Origin: Microcystis panniformis FACHB-1757
GTDB taxonomy: Bacteria; Cyanobacteriota; Cyanobacteriia; Cyanobacteriales; Microcystaceae
Length of the DNA: 64,000 nucleotides
Assembly: GCF_001264245.1 (NCBI RefSeq)
Contig: NZ_CP011339.1
Coordinates: forward strand, 930,001 to 994,000
Direction of reading: 5' to 3'
Below the pieces are notes generated by a model that was not told the origin of the DNA, searched no databases, and saw nothing but the letters and a program-made list of their open reading frames with translations. The position numbers were made by a program, and so were the translations under genes. This document shows, in pieces, positions 18,240-26,665 of the stretch; the first letter of the stretch is position 1, and every line of letters starts with the position of its first letter.

Positions 18240-18371
18240 AATTACTGGCTGGAATTAAATATAAGATGAACGTAGGTTGGGTTGAAGCATGAAACCCAAC
18301 GCCTGCATGGGTTACGCTACCGCTAACCCATCCTACAAATAATTGTGCCTCCCTACTTAAATTACTGGCTG
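18240..18371. repeat. Dispersed repeat block flanked by 13-bp direct repeats
   Basis: A block beginning GGAATTAAATATAAGATG (also present at 12378) is flanked by AAATTACTGGCTG at 18240-18252 and again at 18359-18371, consistent with an insertion. The rest of 18372-18580 shows another inverted-repeat family piece (GTCGGACAAAAATAAAGTT, related to 8735-8846) but no gene. Confidence 0.55.
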
Positions 18372-18589
18372 AGAATTATCGGTAGTCGGACAAAAATAAA
18401 GTTAACTGTGCAGACAAGGCAACAGTAAGGGTTTTGTACTTGGTTACATTTCTTAACATAGTCTTGTTTATAGCCTTTCTCATCAAGATGAAGTGTAACC
18501 TAATTTGCTATGGACGACCGGCGATCGACTCCCCAAAACGAAAACTTCCTACCTCATCATTAAGATAACTGCTCTCAAGCTCATTTTTT

Positions 18590-18690
18590 CACTAGCTTGA
18601 GCAACTCTTGAAAACGTTGGCGTAATCTCTCAATATTAGCCGATTTCCCGCCATAACTCCAATCAACGTAGGCGCGAGCAATCTCCGGAC
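18590..18690 (-). pseudogene. Stray copy of the 3' end of the transglutaminase-like gene
   Basis: About 115 bp (18575-18691) closely match the 3' end of the gene at 20765-23077. They translate to ARAYVDWSYGGKSANIERL and then QRFQELLKLVKK with a stop. The copy ends abruptly at AGCAATCTCC, followed by GGACC and a fragment resembling an IS end (AGGGTTGGCTGAATA). It is a remnant from duplication or deletion and encodes no complete domain. Confidence 0.75.
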
Positions 18691-18808
18691 CCTAACGAGG
18701 GTTGGCTGAATATTACTGGAAGCCTGACTACAAAAGGATTTGACTGATAGTTAGCAAGCACTAATTAATTTACTTGTTGAATAAAAAATCATTAACTGTA
18801 ACAATATT

Positions 18809-18998
18809 GGGCTCTTCGTTACTTGTTATGGTTCGATAGGGGGGGCATAAATCGACTAAATCCTTATCTGGCAAGAGACTTAATTGATTAGTTCGCTCTA
18901 GAGCAAAACCAATTGACAAAAATCGCTAAATGCCTTTCTCTATAAGGGTTCCATCCCTTATAACCCCCGTCCATTGCATAACACAAACCGAAGAGCCC
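18809..18998. mobile_element. Miniature inverted-repeat element A with 47-bp flanking direct repeats
   Basis: 190 bp bounded by GGGCTCTTCGTTACTTGTTA and, on the reverse strand, GGGCTCTTCGGTTTGTGTTA, i.e. good terminal inverted repeats. The 47 bp at 18762-18808 (TAATTAATTTACTTG... to ...AACAATATT) recur on the right from 18999, there interrupted by element B, and finish at 19185. The repeated 47 bp correspond to the native 3' end of the PIN gene, so insertion of A generated or was accompanied by a long target duplication. No coding capacity. Confidence 0.75.
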
Positions 18999-19563
18999 TA
19001 ATTAATTTACTTGTTGAATAAAAAATCGGCTCTTCTGGTTTCTGTGTGTAAACGAGGTCTATACTGATAGTTTCTTCTTTCAAAATAGTCCTAAAAGTCT
19101 TGCCCAGTAAGCATTTAACCTTACATAAGCAAAAATTATCACACAAAGTCGAGAAGAGCCAAAAATCATTAACTGTAACAATATTGATAGACAGAAAAGG
19201 ATGTAAAATGAGTAAATCTTGATCTCCTGTAATGATCGATTCTGCTTGACCATTAACGGCTAATTCTAAATATTTATTATCTTTAGTATCTCGGCAAATA
19301 TCCGTTCTGAATTCCATATTTAAAATAAATTCCACAGTTTCCGAAAAGTCTAATAAAAATTGTTGACGTTCTTCAAGACTAATATAGCGGCCAAATTTTG
19401 GTCGCGATAAGACGCTTTCCAGTTCTTGCCAAGTGGCAGAGGACACGATAATGATTCCTAATTGTTGCGCTTTTTTAAAAGCAGTATTGGGTTTACTCTT
19501 GGGCGATAAAACAGAACTGATAATAATATTGGTATCGATAACAAAGCGTCTAGTCATCTTCAT
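18958..19563 (-). CDS. PIN-domain toxin with element-derived C-terminus
   Basis: PIN-fold ribonuclease, likely the toxin of a type II toxin-antitoxin pair. The PIN core spans residues 1 to about 130: FVIDTNIIISSVLSP (first acidic D), TWQELESVLSR, DICRDTKDNKYLELAV and SIITGDQDLL (further acidic residues). After VTVNDF the frame enters miniature element B and then A, adding about 68 unrelated residues. The uninterrupted copy at 18762-18808 shows that the native end was NDFLFNK then stop. The antitoxin start overlaps this gene's start by 14 bp. Confidence 0.8.
   Translation of the reverse strand: MKMTRRFVIDTNIIISSVLSPKSKPNTAFKKAQQLGIIIVSSATWQELESVLSRPKFGRYISLEERQQFLLDFSETVEFILNMEFRTDICRDTKDNKYLELAVNGQAESIITGDQDLLILHPFLSINIVTVNDFWLFSTLCDNFCLCKVKCLLGKTFRTILKEETISIDLVYTQKPEEPIFYSTSKLIRALRFVLCNGRGL
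19028..19160. mobile_element. Miniature element B (133 bp), copy 1
   Basis: Begins GGCTCTTCTGGTTTCTGTG and ends GTCGAGAAGAGCC, with 9-bp inverted ends (GGCTCTTCT). It is flanked by 7-bp duplications AAAAATC at 19021-19027 and 19161-19167. Inserted in the right-hand copy of the 47-bp repeat at the 3' end of the PIN gene, hence after element A. Further copies lie at 41556-41687 and 46556-46688. It encodes no transposase. Confidence 0.88.
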
Positions 19564-19798
19564 TTAAGAGAGATTCTAAAATTTCAGGGGTTAATCCTCT
19601 CTCTTGTGCTTTTTGTCCAATATTATCCATCGTTTTATATAATTTGTCCAGAGATTCTTTTCTAGATAAATTTGAAGATTGAACATAAAAAGCGATTTTT
19701 TTCTCTATTTTTTGACGCTCTTCTTCCGTTGCATTCCAATAAGTTTCAGCAACATCTAAAGGAACTTTGATTCGGATTTCTGTTTGATAGTTTGTCAT
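19550..19798 (-). CDS. Putative antitoxin partner of the PIN toxin
   Basis: 82 residues, acidic C-terminus (ILESLLNEDD), N-terminal strand-like TEIRIKVPLDVAETYW followed by a helical Glu/Lys-rich segment. It precedes and overlaps the PIN toxin gene by 14 bp, the classical toxin-antitoxin arrangement. The N-terminal strand plus helix would fit a small DNA-binding or toxin-neutralising fold, but I do not recognise a named antitoxin family. Confidence 0.72.
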   Translation of the reverse strand: MTNYQTEIRIKVPLDVAETYWNATEEERQKIEKKIAFYVQSSNLSRKESLDKLYKTMDNIGQKAQERGLTPEILESLLNEDD

Positions 19799-19823
19799 AA
19801 TTATATTTTCTTAGTTTAGTAGT

Positions 19824-19916
19824 AAGTAGTCATGCAAAATTAATTACCTGCCCGATCGAGCTAAAACCCTTACGGGGCAATGATCGTCATGTGTAAATAA
19901 TTTTGCCTAGGTACTT
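19824..19916. mobile_element. 93-bp MITE-like inverted repeat
   Basis: Outer ends AAGTAGTCATGCAAAATTA and (reverse strand) AAGTACCTAGGCAAAATTA are imperfect inverted repeats around CCCGATCGAGC...GGGGCAATGATCG. It occupies part of the 400-bp gap between the two toxin-antitoxin modules; the rest (19917-20197) shows no further recognisable feature except the yefM ribosome binding site. Noncoding. Confidence 0.5.
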
Positions 19917-20197
19917 AAAGAAATTTAGTCGAAATTAATAGCCTCCCTTCCGCCAGCGTTACAGTCTAGAAGTTTCAGTTACTCTAGCGCATTGTTAAAC
20001 TGATTGTCAAGTTTAGTTACTCTCAATTTAATATCTGTAATTTACTTTGGTTGCGAAAAACCAGCACCGACAGTATAAGCGCCGGGAAAAAATTTTTTGT
20101 AAAGATTGGTTATAGCTTGAGTCAGGTTTGGATAATTGGCGCTAAGATTATCGGAGGATTTTCTTTCGGCACTGGTAGAAAACAATTAGGAGGATTT

Positions 20198-20434
20198 ATG
20201 ATCCCAGTTAATGAGGCTCAACAAAAGTTGCAGGACTTGATTGATTCAGTGACTGTTTCCCACGAACCCATTATTATTGAGGGATGCGATGGTAATGCAG
20301 TTTTGCTATCTCAAGGGGATTGGAAATCGGTACAAGAAACGTTATATCTCCTCTCAATTCCGGGGATGCGAGAATCAATTCGGGAGGGACTGGCAACGCC
20401 GGTTGAAGAATGTGCTGAGGAGCTAGAATGGTGA
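20198..20434 (+). CDS. YefM/Phd-type antitoxin
   Basis: 78 residues starting MIPVNEAQQKLQDLIDSV, the canonical Phd/YefM opening, with EPIIIEGCDGNAVLLSQGDW as the conserved second strand and ESIREGLATPVEECAEE as the toxin-binding tail. An upstream in-frame extension to 20051 exists, but TTAGGAGGATTT directly before the ATG at 20198 is a strong ribosome binding site and decides the start. It overlaps the YoeB frame by seven bases. Confidence 0.9.
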   Translation: MIPVNEAQQKLQDLIDSVTVSHEPIIIEGCDGNAVLLSQGDWKSVQETLYLLSIPGMRESIREGLATPVEECAEELEW

Positions 20435-20694
20435 GGTGGAAATTGGTTTACACCAAACAGGCGCAGAAAGACGCTAAGAAGCTTAATTCTAGTCATTTAA
20501 AAAATAAAGCGCAGATGTTACTTGACATTCTTCAGGTCAATCCATTCCAAAATCCCCCGCCTTAGGAAAAGTTAGTGGGAGATTTGAATGGTGTGTACTC
20601 TCGGCGAATAAGCATTCAGCATCGTCTTGTGTACGAAGTTATTCAATCTGAGGGTATAGTTAAAATCCTGCGGATGTGGACACATTATGAATAG
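20428..20694 (+). pseudogene. YoeB/Txe-type toxin with an internal amber codon
   Basis: The 88-codon frame reads VRWKLVYTKQAQKDAKKL, then VNPFQNPPP, a TAG at codon 46 (20563-20565), then EKLVGDLNGVYSRRIS, HRLVYEV and MWTHYE, a full YoeB/Txe RelE-fold toxin. The family normally has a tyrosine or similar residue before EKL, so TAT to TAG is a single-base nonsense change. All downstream catalytic-region residues (SRRI, HRLVYEV) remain undecayed, so the lesion is recent or a sequencing error. Confidence 0.85.
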
Positions 20695-20715
20695 CGTTAA
20701 GACATCGTTAAATCT

Positions 20716-20748
20716 AGGATTTGCTGAAAAACTTTTTCGGCAAACCCT
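20716..20748. terminator. 33-bp hairpin built from two IS-like ends
   Basis: AGGATTTGCTGAAAAA and (reverse strand) AGGGTTTGCCGAAAAAG abut to form a near-perfect hairpin. The arm matches the terminal inverted repeat of the IS at 42657-44337 and the 227-bp element at 28152-28378. It lies between the convergent yoeB remnant and the transglutaminase-like gene, so it may act as a bidirectional terminator. Origin and role are inference. Confidence 0.5.
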
Positions 20749-20764
20749 AACTATAGGCTCAAGC

Positions 20765-23077
20765 TCACTTTTTCACCAACTTGACAAATTCTCGAAAACG
20801 TTGGCGTAAACTCTCGATATTAGCCGATTTCCCGCCATAACGCCAATCAACGTAGGCGCGAGCAATCTCCTCGATAATATTCGCCACTGGCGGCGGTTGG
20901 ACGCGGCGGGCGGCGGCGGCGTATTCTAAAGGGGTTTGAGCGGGATGTTTACCATAACCGGCTTCTGTTAAGATTCCTAACATTTGCTGGTATAAACGCT
21001 CGATTGGTGGTAGTTTTGCTAACTTGCGACCCCGACGCCAACGATGGAACTGTCCCCATCCTAACCAACCAGCGTAAGCGAAGACGACCCCCACTAAACC
21101 ACCGAGAATTCCCCCGAAAAGACTGCCGGAAATAAAGCGCCATAACCAGGCCAATAACTGACCGATAGTAACGATAACATTTTCCCAAATCAGACCGAGA
21201 AAACCCGTTACTGGAGAGGGCAACCATCCGGCTACCCATTGCCAAAATTGCTTGAGGACGCTAAAAGGTTCCGCTTCCTCAAAGGATGGGGGAATTAATT
21301 CGTGACCTGGGATAGGATCGAAAGTGTACCAACCGTAACCAGGGAAAAACACCTCTGTGATGGCGTAAGCGTCCGTATTTTGGACAACATAAAAGCCAGT
21401 GAAAGGATTAAACTGGCCAGGGGCAAAACCGGTGGCTAATCGGGCAGGAATACCGATCGAGCGTAACATAATCGTTAACACGGTGGAAAAATGATCGGCG
21501 TAACCCCCCTGAAAACGAAATAAAAAGGCCGAGACTAAATCCTCATTTTCGGCTAAAAAGGGCAAATCGGTTTTTAATTCATAGTTTTGCTTTAATGCTT
21601 GGGCCAAATATAGGGCCTTCTCGTAGGGAGAGGTTAAAGGTGTGGGAGATTTGGCCAGCAATTCCTCGGTTTTTCGGCGGACTTTCGGGGCAATTTCGGC
21701 AGGAATTTGTAAATAATAGTTGAGAATAGACTTAGGGTAGGTTTCTGGGGCCGATCGCAGTTGGCTGCGATTGCGTTCCGGCACTTGTGAGATTACAGTA
21801 TAAGTTAGCCCTTCCGCTAATCCCCCCGGCGACCTTAAGCTATTTTCTCGGTCAAAAGATACCTGTCGAGTGGGAAAAAAGAGAAACTGGGGCCAAGTAA
21901 GAGCAGGGATAATATTCGGTAAACTGGAGACAATGCTGTAGGTTTGGACTACCTGATGGGTTTTGGTCTGGGTTGCGGGTAACGGCACAAAAAAGCGATA
22001 AGACCAACGATTGCGATTTAAATCCTCTACTTCTTGATCTCGCGAGATTTGCCAACCTTGACCAGTATAGCGATCAAAGGCCATCGCCCGCCAGAATCCG
22101 GGGGCTTGAGAACGTACCCGCATGACTGTCTGGGGAGTCATACTTCCCCGCAAATTTTGGTTGATTTGGCTGTTAAAACCGTAATAAAAGGTAGAATCTA
22201 ACTGTCCTGACCCTGTAGTGGGACTATTACCGCCATTTACGCCACCATTCCCCGTTTCACCCTCGCGCACATAGCCGGGGTTAACGATTTGTCGGTCTCC
22301 CTGTTCAAAATCCTGATTTTCCATACCTGCTGGACTATTGACGGGAAAAGATTGAATTTGATAACCCGGAAAACGCGGCATCAGAGCAAAAATTGTCAAT
22401 CCCAAGAGGAGAATTGTCAGAAAGAAAATCCCGAAACGTTTGGGAGAAAGGGGAGAATTTTGCAGGGAAACTAATTTTTTTGTGGCTAGACGGGGGGGTT
22501 TCTTTGAGAAGAAAGGGAGACTCTGATTGAGATTATCTAAACCTAAACGAGAACGATAGTCTAAAACTAGGGTAGGTAGGGATAAAAGCAGAAAGAGGAT
22601 TAACCAAGGCGCAAAAGCGAGGGTTTGGGAGATTGTCCCGGCGACTCCCAAGAGAATTAAACCGATTACCATAGAATACCCTAAATCTTTGCGTCGGGGC
22701 AGGTCAAAACTATGGAGAATTTGTAATTGAATTAATAATTGTGTTAGAGCAATGCGACTATCCTGCATCGCAACGATATCACCCAAGAATAGCGCCAACA
22801 CCACTAACATTCCGATCGCTATACAAAATTTTGCCCCAATATTGCGCTTTTTCCTGCGTCGCCAACTCCAGATTCCGCCGATAATACTGAGAGGAACCGC
22901 CCAAATACTGGTATAACTATCGGTAGCCACATCGGTGGCGATAATACCGACGATTACTAACGCTTGCACCAGAATTCTTAAAATAATCGATTCCTCGGTT
23001 TCTGGCAAGGGAGAAGATTCTATCTTTTGCCAGAGGGTTTTTAAGGAAGGTCTTGGACGAGCGGCACTGCTAACCAT
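20765..23077 (-). CDS. DUF3488/transglutaminase-like membrane protein, probable pseudoenzyme
   Basis: 770 residues of the TgpA-like plan: N-terminal block of about six membrane helices (about 25-245), a soluble transglutaminase-like core (about 350-570), another helix near 625-660, and a C-terminal DUF4129-like segment (EYAAAARRVQPPP). In active relatives the core has GYCEHF and DAHAW; here it reads GGYADHFSTVL and NTDAYAITEV. The catalytic Cys is Ala and the His is Tyr, with the Asp region (TFDPIPGHE) retained. The gene stands alone; a C-terminal copy lies at 18590-18690. Confidence 0.88.
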   Translation of the reverse strand: MVSSAARPRPSLKTLWQKIESSPLPETEESIILRILVQALVIVGIIATDVATDSYTSIWAVPLSIIGGIWSWRRRKKRNIGAKFCIAIGMLVVLALFLGDIVAMQDSRIALTQLLIQLQILHSFDLPRRKDLGYSMVIGLILLGVAGTISQTLAFAPWLILFLLLSLPTLVLDYRSRLGLDNLNQSLPFFSKKPPRLATKKLVSLQNSPLSPKRFGIFFLTILLLGLTIFALMPRFPGYQIQSFPVNSPAGMENQDFEQGDRQIVNPGYVREGETGNGGVNGGNSPTTGSGQLDSTFYYGFNSQINQNLRGSMTPQTVMRVRSQAPGFWRAMAFDRYTGQGWQISRDQEVEDLNRNRWSYRFFVPLPATQTKTHQVVQTYSIVSSLPNIIPALTWPQFLFFPTRQVSFDRENSLRSPGGLAEGLTYTVISQVPERNRSQLRSAPETYPKSILNYYLQIPAEIAPKVRRKTEELLAKSPTPLTSPYEKALYLAQALKQNYELKTDLPFLAENEDLVSAFLFRFQGGYADHFSTVLTIMLRSIGIPARLATGFAPGQFNPFTGFYVVQNTDAYAITEVFFPGYGWYTFDPIPGHELIPPSFEEAEPFSVLKQFWQWVAGWLPSPVTGFLGLIWENVIVTIGQLLAWLWRFISGSLFGGILGGLVGVVFAYAGWLGWGQFHRWRRGRKLAKLPPIERLYQQMLGILTEAGYGKHPAQTPLEYAAAARRVQPPPVANIIEEIARAYVDWRYGGKSANIESLRQRFREFVKLVKK

Positions 23078-23162
23078 AGGCTAAATTGGGAGAAGGATAA
23101 AGAAGTTAATTTTATATTTCCCAGTTCTAATCTCGATCGCTCCATGGGGTAAAGTGGATTTT

Positions 23163-23371
23163 AGATGTCAGGAGATAGGAAAATAGGGAGATAGGGAGAT
23201 AGGGAGATAGGGTGATAGGGAAATAGGGTGATAGGGTGATAGGGAAATAGGGTGATAGGGAAATAGGGAGATAAGGAGAAAAAAGCTGATGACTGATGAC
23301 TGATGACTGATGACTGATGACTGATAACTGATGACTGATGACTGATAACTGATTACTGATTACTGATTACT
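23163..23371. repeat. Low-complexity GATAGGGA tract and CTGATGA heptads
   Basis: 23163-23283 is an irregular tandem of AGATAGGG, AAATAGGG and TGATAGGG octamers; 23287-23371 is a run of ACTGATG heptads turning into CTGATTA. Together they fill the gap upstream of pcyA (299 bp). The pcyA ATG follows six bases after the last repeat unit, so its ribosome binding site lies within repeat sequence. Confidence 0.9.
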
Positions 23372-23376
23372 GACCT

Positions 23377-24114
23377 ATGATAGCCGTTACCAACCCTGAA
23401 ATTTTACCGTTACTTCATCCCCTGATTGGACAATTAGCCACAGCAATTCTGTCCCACTGGGAAAATTATCTTGATTTGTCCCCCTTTGAGTTACCCGAAG
23501 GTTTAGGCTATGTGGAGGGACGTTTAGAAGGGGAAAAATTAATTATCGAGAATCGCTGCTATCAAACTCCCCAGTTCCGCAAAATGCACCTAGAATTGGC
23601 TAAACTGGGCAATGGTTTGGATATTCTCCACTGTGTCATGTTCCCCCGTCCAGAATATCCGCTGCCGATGTTTGGATGTGATATAGTCTCCGGCAAAGCG
23701 GGAATCAGTGCCGCTATTGTGGATCTTTCTCCCACCAGTAGCGATAAAACTCTCCCTAGTGCCTATAATCAAGCTTTAGCGGCTTTACCTGGGGTCGATT
23801 TCGCTCAAGCTCGTGATTTGCCGCCTTGGGGTCATATTTTCTCGGAATATTGTCTGTTTATTCGTCCCGAAACCGCCGCCGAGGAACGACAATTTTTACA
23901 AAGAGTAACAGATTTCTTGACAATTCACTGCAAATGTGCTATGGAAAGTCAGCCCCTTTCCGGAGAAGAAGCGCGCATTTATTTACAGGGACAACGGGAT
24001 TATTGTAGTCAACAGCAAAAAAACGATAAAACTCGGCGTGTACTAGAAAAAGCCTTTGGTTGGGAATGGGCAGAGCGTTATATGACAGGTGTTCTCTTCG
24101 ATTTACCCGATTAA
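23377..24114 (+). CDS. pcyA: Phycocyanobilin:ferredoxin oxidoreductase
   Basis: Ferredoxin-dependent bilin reductase making phycocyanobilin from biliverdin IX-alpha for phycobilisomes and phytochromes. 245 residues, typical length. Conserved stretches are LPEGLGYVEGRLEGEKLIIEN near 41-60, LHCVMFPRPEYPLPMFGCDI near 85-104 (the His and Asp here probably correspond to the catalytic pair of the family), DLPPWGHIFSEYCLFIRP near 148-165 and QRDYCSQQQKNDKTRRVLEK near 206-225. Divergent from the transglutaminase-like gene. Confidence 0.96.
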   Translation: MIAVTNPEILPLLHPLIGQLATAILSHWENYLDLSPFELPEGLGYVEGRLEGEKLIIENRCYQTPQFRKMHLELAKLGNGLDILHCVMFPRPEYPLPMFGCDIVSGKAGISAAIVDLSPTSSDKTLPSAYNQALAALPGVDFAQARDLPPWGHIFSEYCLFIRPETAAEERQFLQRVTDFLTIHCKCAMESQPLSGEEARIYLQGQRDYCSQQQKNDKTRRVLEKAFGWEWAERYMTGVLFDLPD

Positions 24115-24157
24115 ACTGAACTATCCCTTCCCCCCTTGCTCCTAGGGTTGATTCATC

Positions 24158-24185
24158 GTAGGGTTGATTCATGAATCAACCCTAC
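24158..24185. repeat. 28-bp perfect palindrome in a MITE-like block
   Basis: GTAGGGTTGATTCA followed by its exact reverse complement. The same palindrome is at 31581-31608; in both places it is bracketed by C-rich (CCCCCCTTG) and G-rich runs and by AATTTTTAACRCCTAC. The remaining sequence of the 370-bp pcyA-ndhD gap includes a possible leader hairpin at 24402-24426 (GGCGGTTTT...AAAACCGTC); no gene is seen. Confidence 0.8.
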
Positions 24186-24484
24186 CATTAATATGGGGGG
24201 AGCCGACAATTTTTAACACCTACCCACTTAATTTAGAGATTTTCTGCAACCTCATCGCTATTTTTCCCATTTTTGAACTCTCAAAAATTAATTAGGGCGG
24301 AAGTCTCTTGAAACTTAACAATATTAACAGACAAGGACGGGAAAATAATTGCTAGATTGGGTTAGGTACAGTCAAATGTAACCGCGAGAACAAGAGAAAA
24401 AAGGCGGTTTTGCTAGGTAAAACCGTCAAAAGGCCTTAGCTTAATTTCTCGATTCTGACGATTAAATAAATATTAAAACAGCCG

Positions 24485-26068
24485 ATGAATCTAACGAACT
24501 TTCCTTGGTTAACTGTCATCATCCTTTTTCCCATCGTCGCCGCTTTATTGGTTCCCATAATTCCCGATAAAGACGGTAAAACCGTGAGATGGTTTGCTCT
24601 GACGGTGGGATTAATCGACTTTGCCCTAATTATCTACGCTTTCTATAGCAGTTACGATTTCGCTAATCCCAATCTGCAATTAGTGGAAAGTTACCAATGG
24701 TTGCCAGAAATTGACCTAAGATGGTCTTTAGGAGCCGATGGCCTCTCCATGCCTCTGATTATCTTAACGGGATTTATTACCACTCTAGCTATCTTAGCGG
24801 CTTGGCCGGTCACTTTTAAACCGAAACTATTCTACTTCCTGATGCTGTTGATGTACGGGGGACAGATTGCGGTGTTTGCCGTACAGGATCTGTTACTGTT
24901 CTTCCTCGTCTGGGAATTAGAATTAGTCCCCGTCTATCTGATCCTCTCTATTTGGGGCGGTAAACGCCGTCTCTACGCAGCCACCAAATTTATCCTTTAC
25001 ACCGCCGGAGGCTCTCTCTTCATCCTTGTAGCGGCGCTGACGATGGCTTTTTATGGCGATACCGTCTCCTTTGACATGGTGACTATTGCTGGCAAGGATT
25101 TCCCCCTGAAACTGCAATTATTCCTCTACGCCGGTTTTCTGATTGCCTACGGGGTAAAACTGCCGATTTTCCCCCTCCATACTTGGCTACCGGATGCCCA
25201 CGGCGAAGCCACTGCCCCCGCCCATATGTTACTAGCGGGAATTTTGCTTAAAATGGGTGGTTATGCGCTCTTACGGATGAATATGGGGATGTTACCCGAT
25301 GCTCACGCCGTTTTCGCTCCCGTTTTGGTGATTTTAGGGGTAGTTAATATTATCTACGCCGCCTTAACCTCTTTTGCCCAACGCAATCTTAAGCGCAAAA
25401 TTGCCTATTCTTCCATCTCTCACATGGGATTTGTCCTGATTGGCATGGCTTCCTTTACCGATATTGGTACAAGTGGGGCGATGTTACAGATGATTTCCCA
25501 CGGACTGATTGGGGCGAGTTTATTCTTTATGGTCGGTTGTACCTACGATCGCACCCATACCCTGATGTTAGACGAGATGGGCGGTGTCGGCAAGAAAATG
25601 AAGAAAGTTTTTGCCATGTGGACCACCTGTTCCCTCGCTTCCCTGGCTTTGCCCGGGATGAGCGGTTTTGTGGCGGAATTAATGGTATTTATCGGTTTTG
25701 CCACCAGTGATGCCTATAGTCCCACTTTCCGCGTCATCATCGTCTTTTTAGCGGCTATCGGTGTCATTCTCACCCCGATTTATCTCTTGTCCATGTTGCG
25801 AGAAATTCTCTACGGGCCGGAAAATAAGGAATTAGAAGAACACCATGCCCTCGTCGATGCGGAACCCCGGGAAGTCTTTATCATCGCCTCTCTATTAGTG
25901 CCAATTATCGGCATTGGACTCTATCCCAAAGTGGCGACGACGATTTACGATGCTACCACCAATAAATTAACCGCCCTAGCGCGTAATTCCGTCCCCAGTT
26001 TAGTGCAACAGGCTAAAGTGAAAACCCCTAGTTTCTCCCTTTATTCCCTAAAAGCACCCGAAATTTAA
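24485..26068 (+). CDS. ndhD: NAD(P)H-quinone oxidoreductase chain 4
   Basis: Antiporter-like proton-pumping membrane subunit of the cyanobacterial NDH-1 complex (thylakoid). 527 residues, about 14 membrane helices. The conserved proton channel features are visible: LVWELELVPVYLIL near 139-152 (key Glu), GVKLPIFPLHTWLPDAHGEA near 223-242, KRKIAYSSISHMGF near 304-317 and SHGLIGASLFF near 338-348. The sequence fits the NdhD1-type family; assignment among NdhD1/D2 is by overall similarity only. Confidence 0.95.
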   Translation: MNLTNFPWLTVIILFPIVAALLVPIIPDKDGKTVRWFALTVGLIDFALIIYAFYSSYDFANPNLQLVESYQWLPEIDLRWSLGADGLSMPLIILTGFITTLAILAAWPVTFKPKLFYFLMLLMYGGQIAVFAVQDLLLFFLVWELELVPVYLILSIWGGKRRLYAATKFILYTAGGSLFILVAALTMAFYGDTVSFDMVTIAGKDFPLKLQLFLYAGFLIAYGVKLPIFPLHTWLPDAHGEATAPAHMLLAGILLKMGGYALLRMNMGMLPDAHAVFAPVLVILGVVNIIYAALTSFAQRNLKRKIAYSSISHMGFVLIGMASFTDIGTSGAMLQMISHGLIGASLFFMVGCTYDRTHTLMLDEMGGVGKKMKKVFAMWTTCSLASLALPGMSGFVAELMVFIGFATSDAYSPTFRVIIVFLAAIGVILTPIYLLSMLREILYGPENKELEEHHALVDAEPREVFIIASLLVPIIGIGLYPKVATTIYDATTNKLTALARNSVPSLVQQAKVKTPSFSLYSLKAPEI

Positions 26069-26070
26069 AT

Positions 26071-26141
26071 GTAGGGTGGGTTAGGCGACGACAAGTTAAG
26101 CAGTTAACCAATAATTAAAAATTCGCCGTAACCCACCACAT
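26071..26141. repeat. Inverted-repeat element (GTGGGTTA family)
   Basis: GTAGGGTGGGTTAGGCGAC at the left and (reverse strand) TGGTGGGTTACGGCGAAT at the right enclose a short spacer. The same arms occur in each unit of the triplicated block at 34055-34433. It lies directly between ndhD and the convergent coiled-coil gene. Confidence 0.6.
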
Positions 26142-26647
26142 TATTGATCAAGAGAGGACTTATCAGGAATAAGTAGCTTTAACAGAAACAATATCTGACT
26201 TATTTCGGAACGCATAGCTCTGATCTCACCTTCAATCACATCAAAGCGTTTTGATATTGAATTCTTGTCATAATCAATAGGCATCGAGTCTTGAGTAGAT
26301 AGATTGTTGAGTTTATTAGCAAGAGCTGCCCAACTATTAGCTTTTAATCCAAAATAATACTTAGCTTCATTTAGCGTTCTAAACTGCTGCTTAAGAGTAT
26401 CAACAGTGAAGTTGATTGTCTGATAAACGCAAGCTTGGTTGTCTAGATCTTCCTCAACCATATCAACAACCTCACGAATAAGTTGATCGTGATTTTCACT
26501 AATCTGAGCGGCGGCTCCTAGTATACGAGAGGTCGCTTTAATCTGCAATTCAGTATCTTGTTGAAGCTGATCGGCAATTTTACGAACTTGTTCCCCCAAT
26601 GTGCCTTTACGCTTTGGCTCTAGAGCAGGTGTTAACTCTTGACTCAT
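26141..26647 (-). CDS. Unknown helical protein, downstream partner of 27095-27766
   Basis: 168 residues, not recognised. Predominantly helical: GEQVRKIADQLQQDTELQIK near 18-37, a central aromatic segment LNEAKYYFGLKANSWAALA near 94-112, a likely coiled coil near 135-155 (IEGEIRAMRSEISQ) and a hydrophobic end ILFLLKLLIPDKS that may contact membrane. The start is preceded by AAGGAG. Before the 429-bp element inserted, the stop of the upstream gene lay about 12 bp from this ATG. Confidence 0.7.
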   Translation of the reverse strand: MSQELTPALEPKRKGTLGEQVRKIADQLQQDTELQIKATSRILGAAAQISENHDQLIREVVDMVEEDLDNQACVYQTINFTVDTLKQQFRTLNEAKYYFGLKANSWAALANKLNNLSTQDSMPIDYDKNSISKRFDVIEGEIRAMRSEISQILFLLKLLIPDKSSLDQ

Positions 26648-26665
26648 GAAAAATCTCCTTTATTC

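Noticed and set aside
20051..20197. N-terminal extension of the YefM antitoxin
   Set aside because: The strong AGGAGG site before 20198 and the family-typical MIPVNEAQQKL start argue against it.
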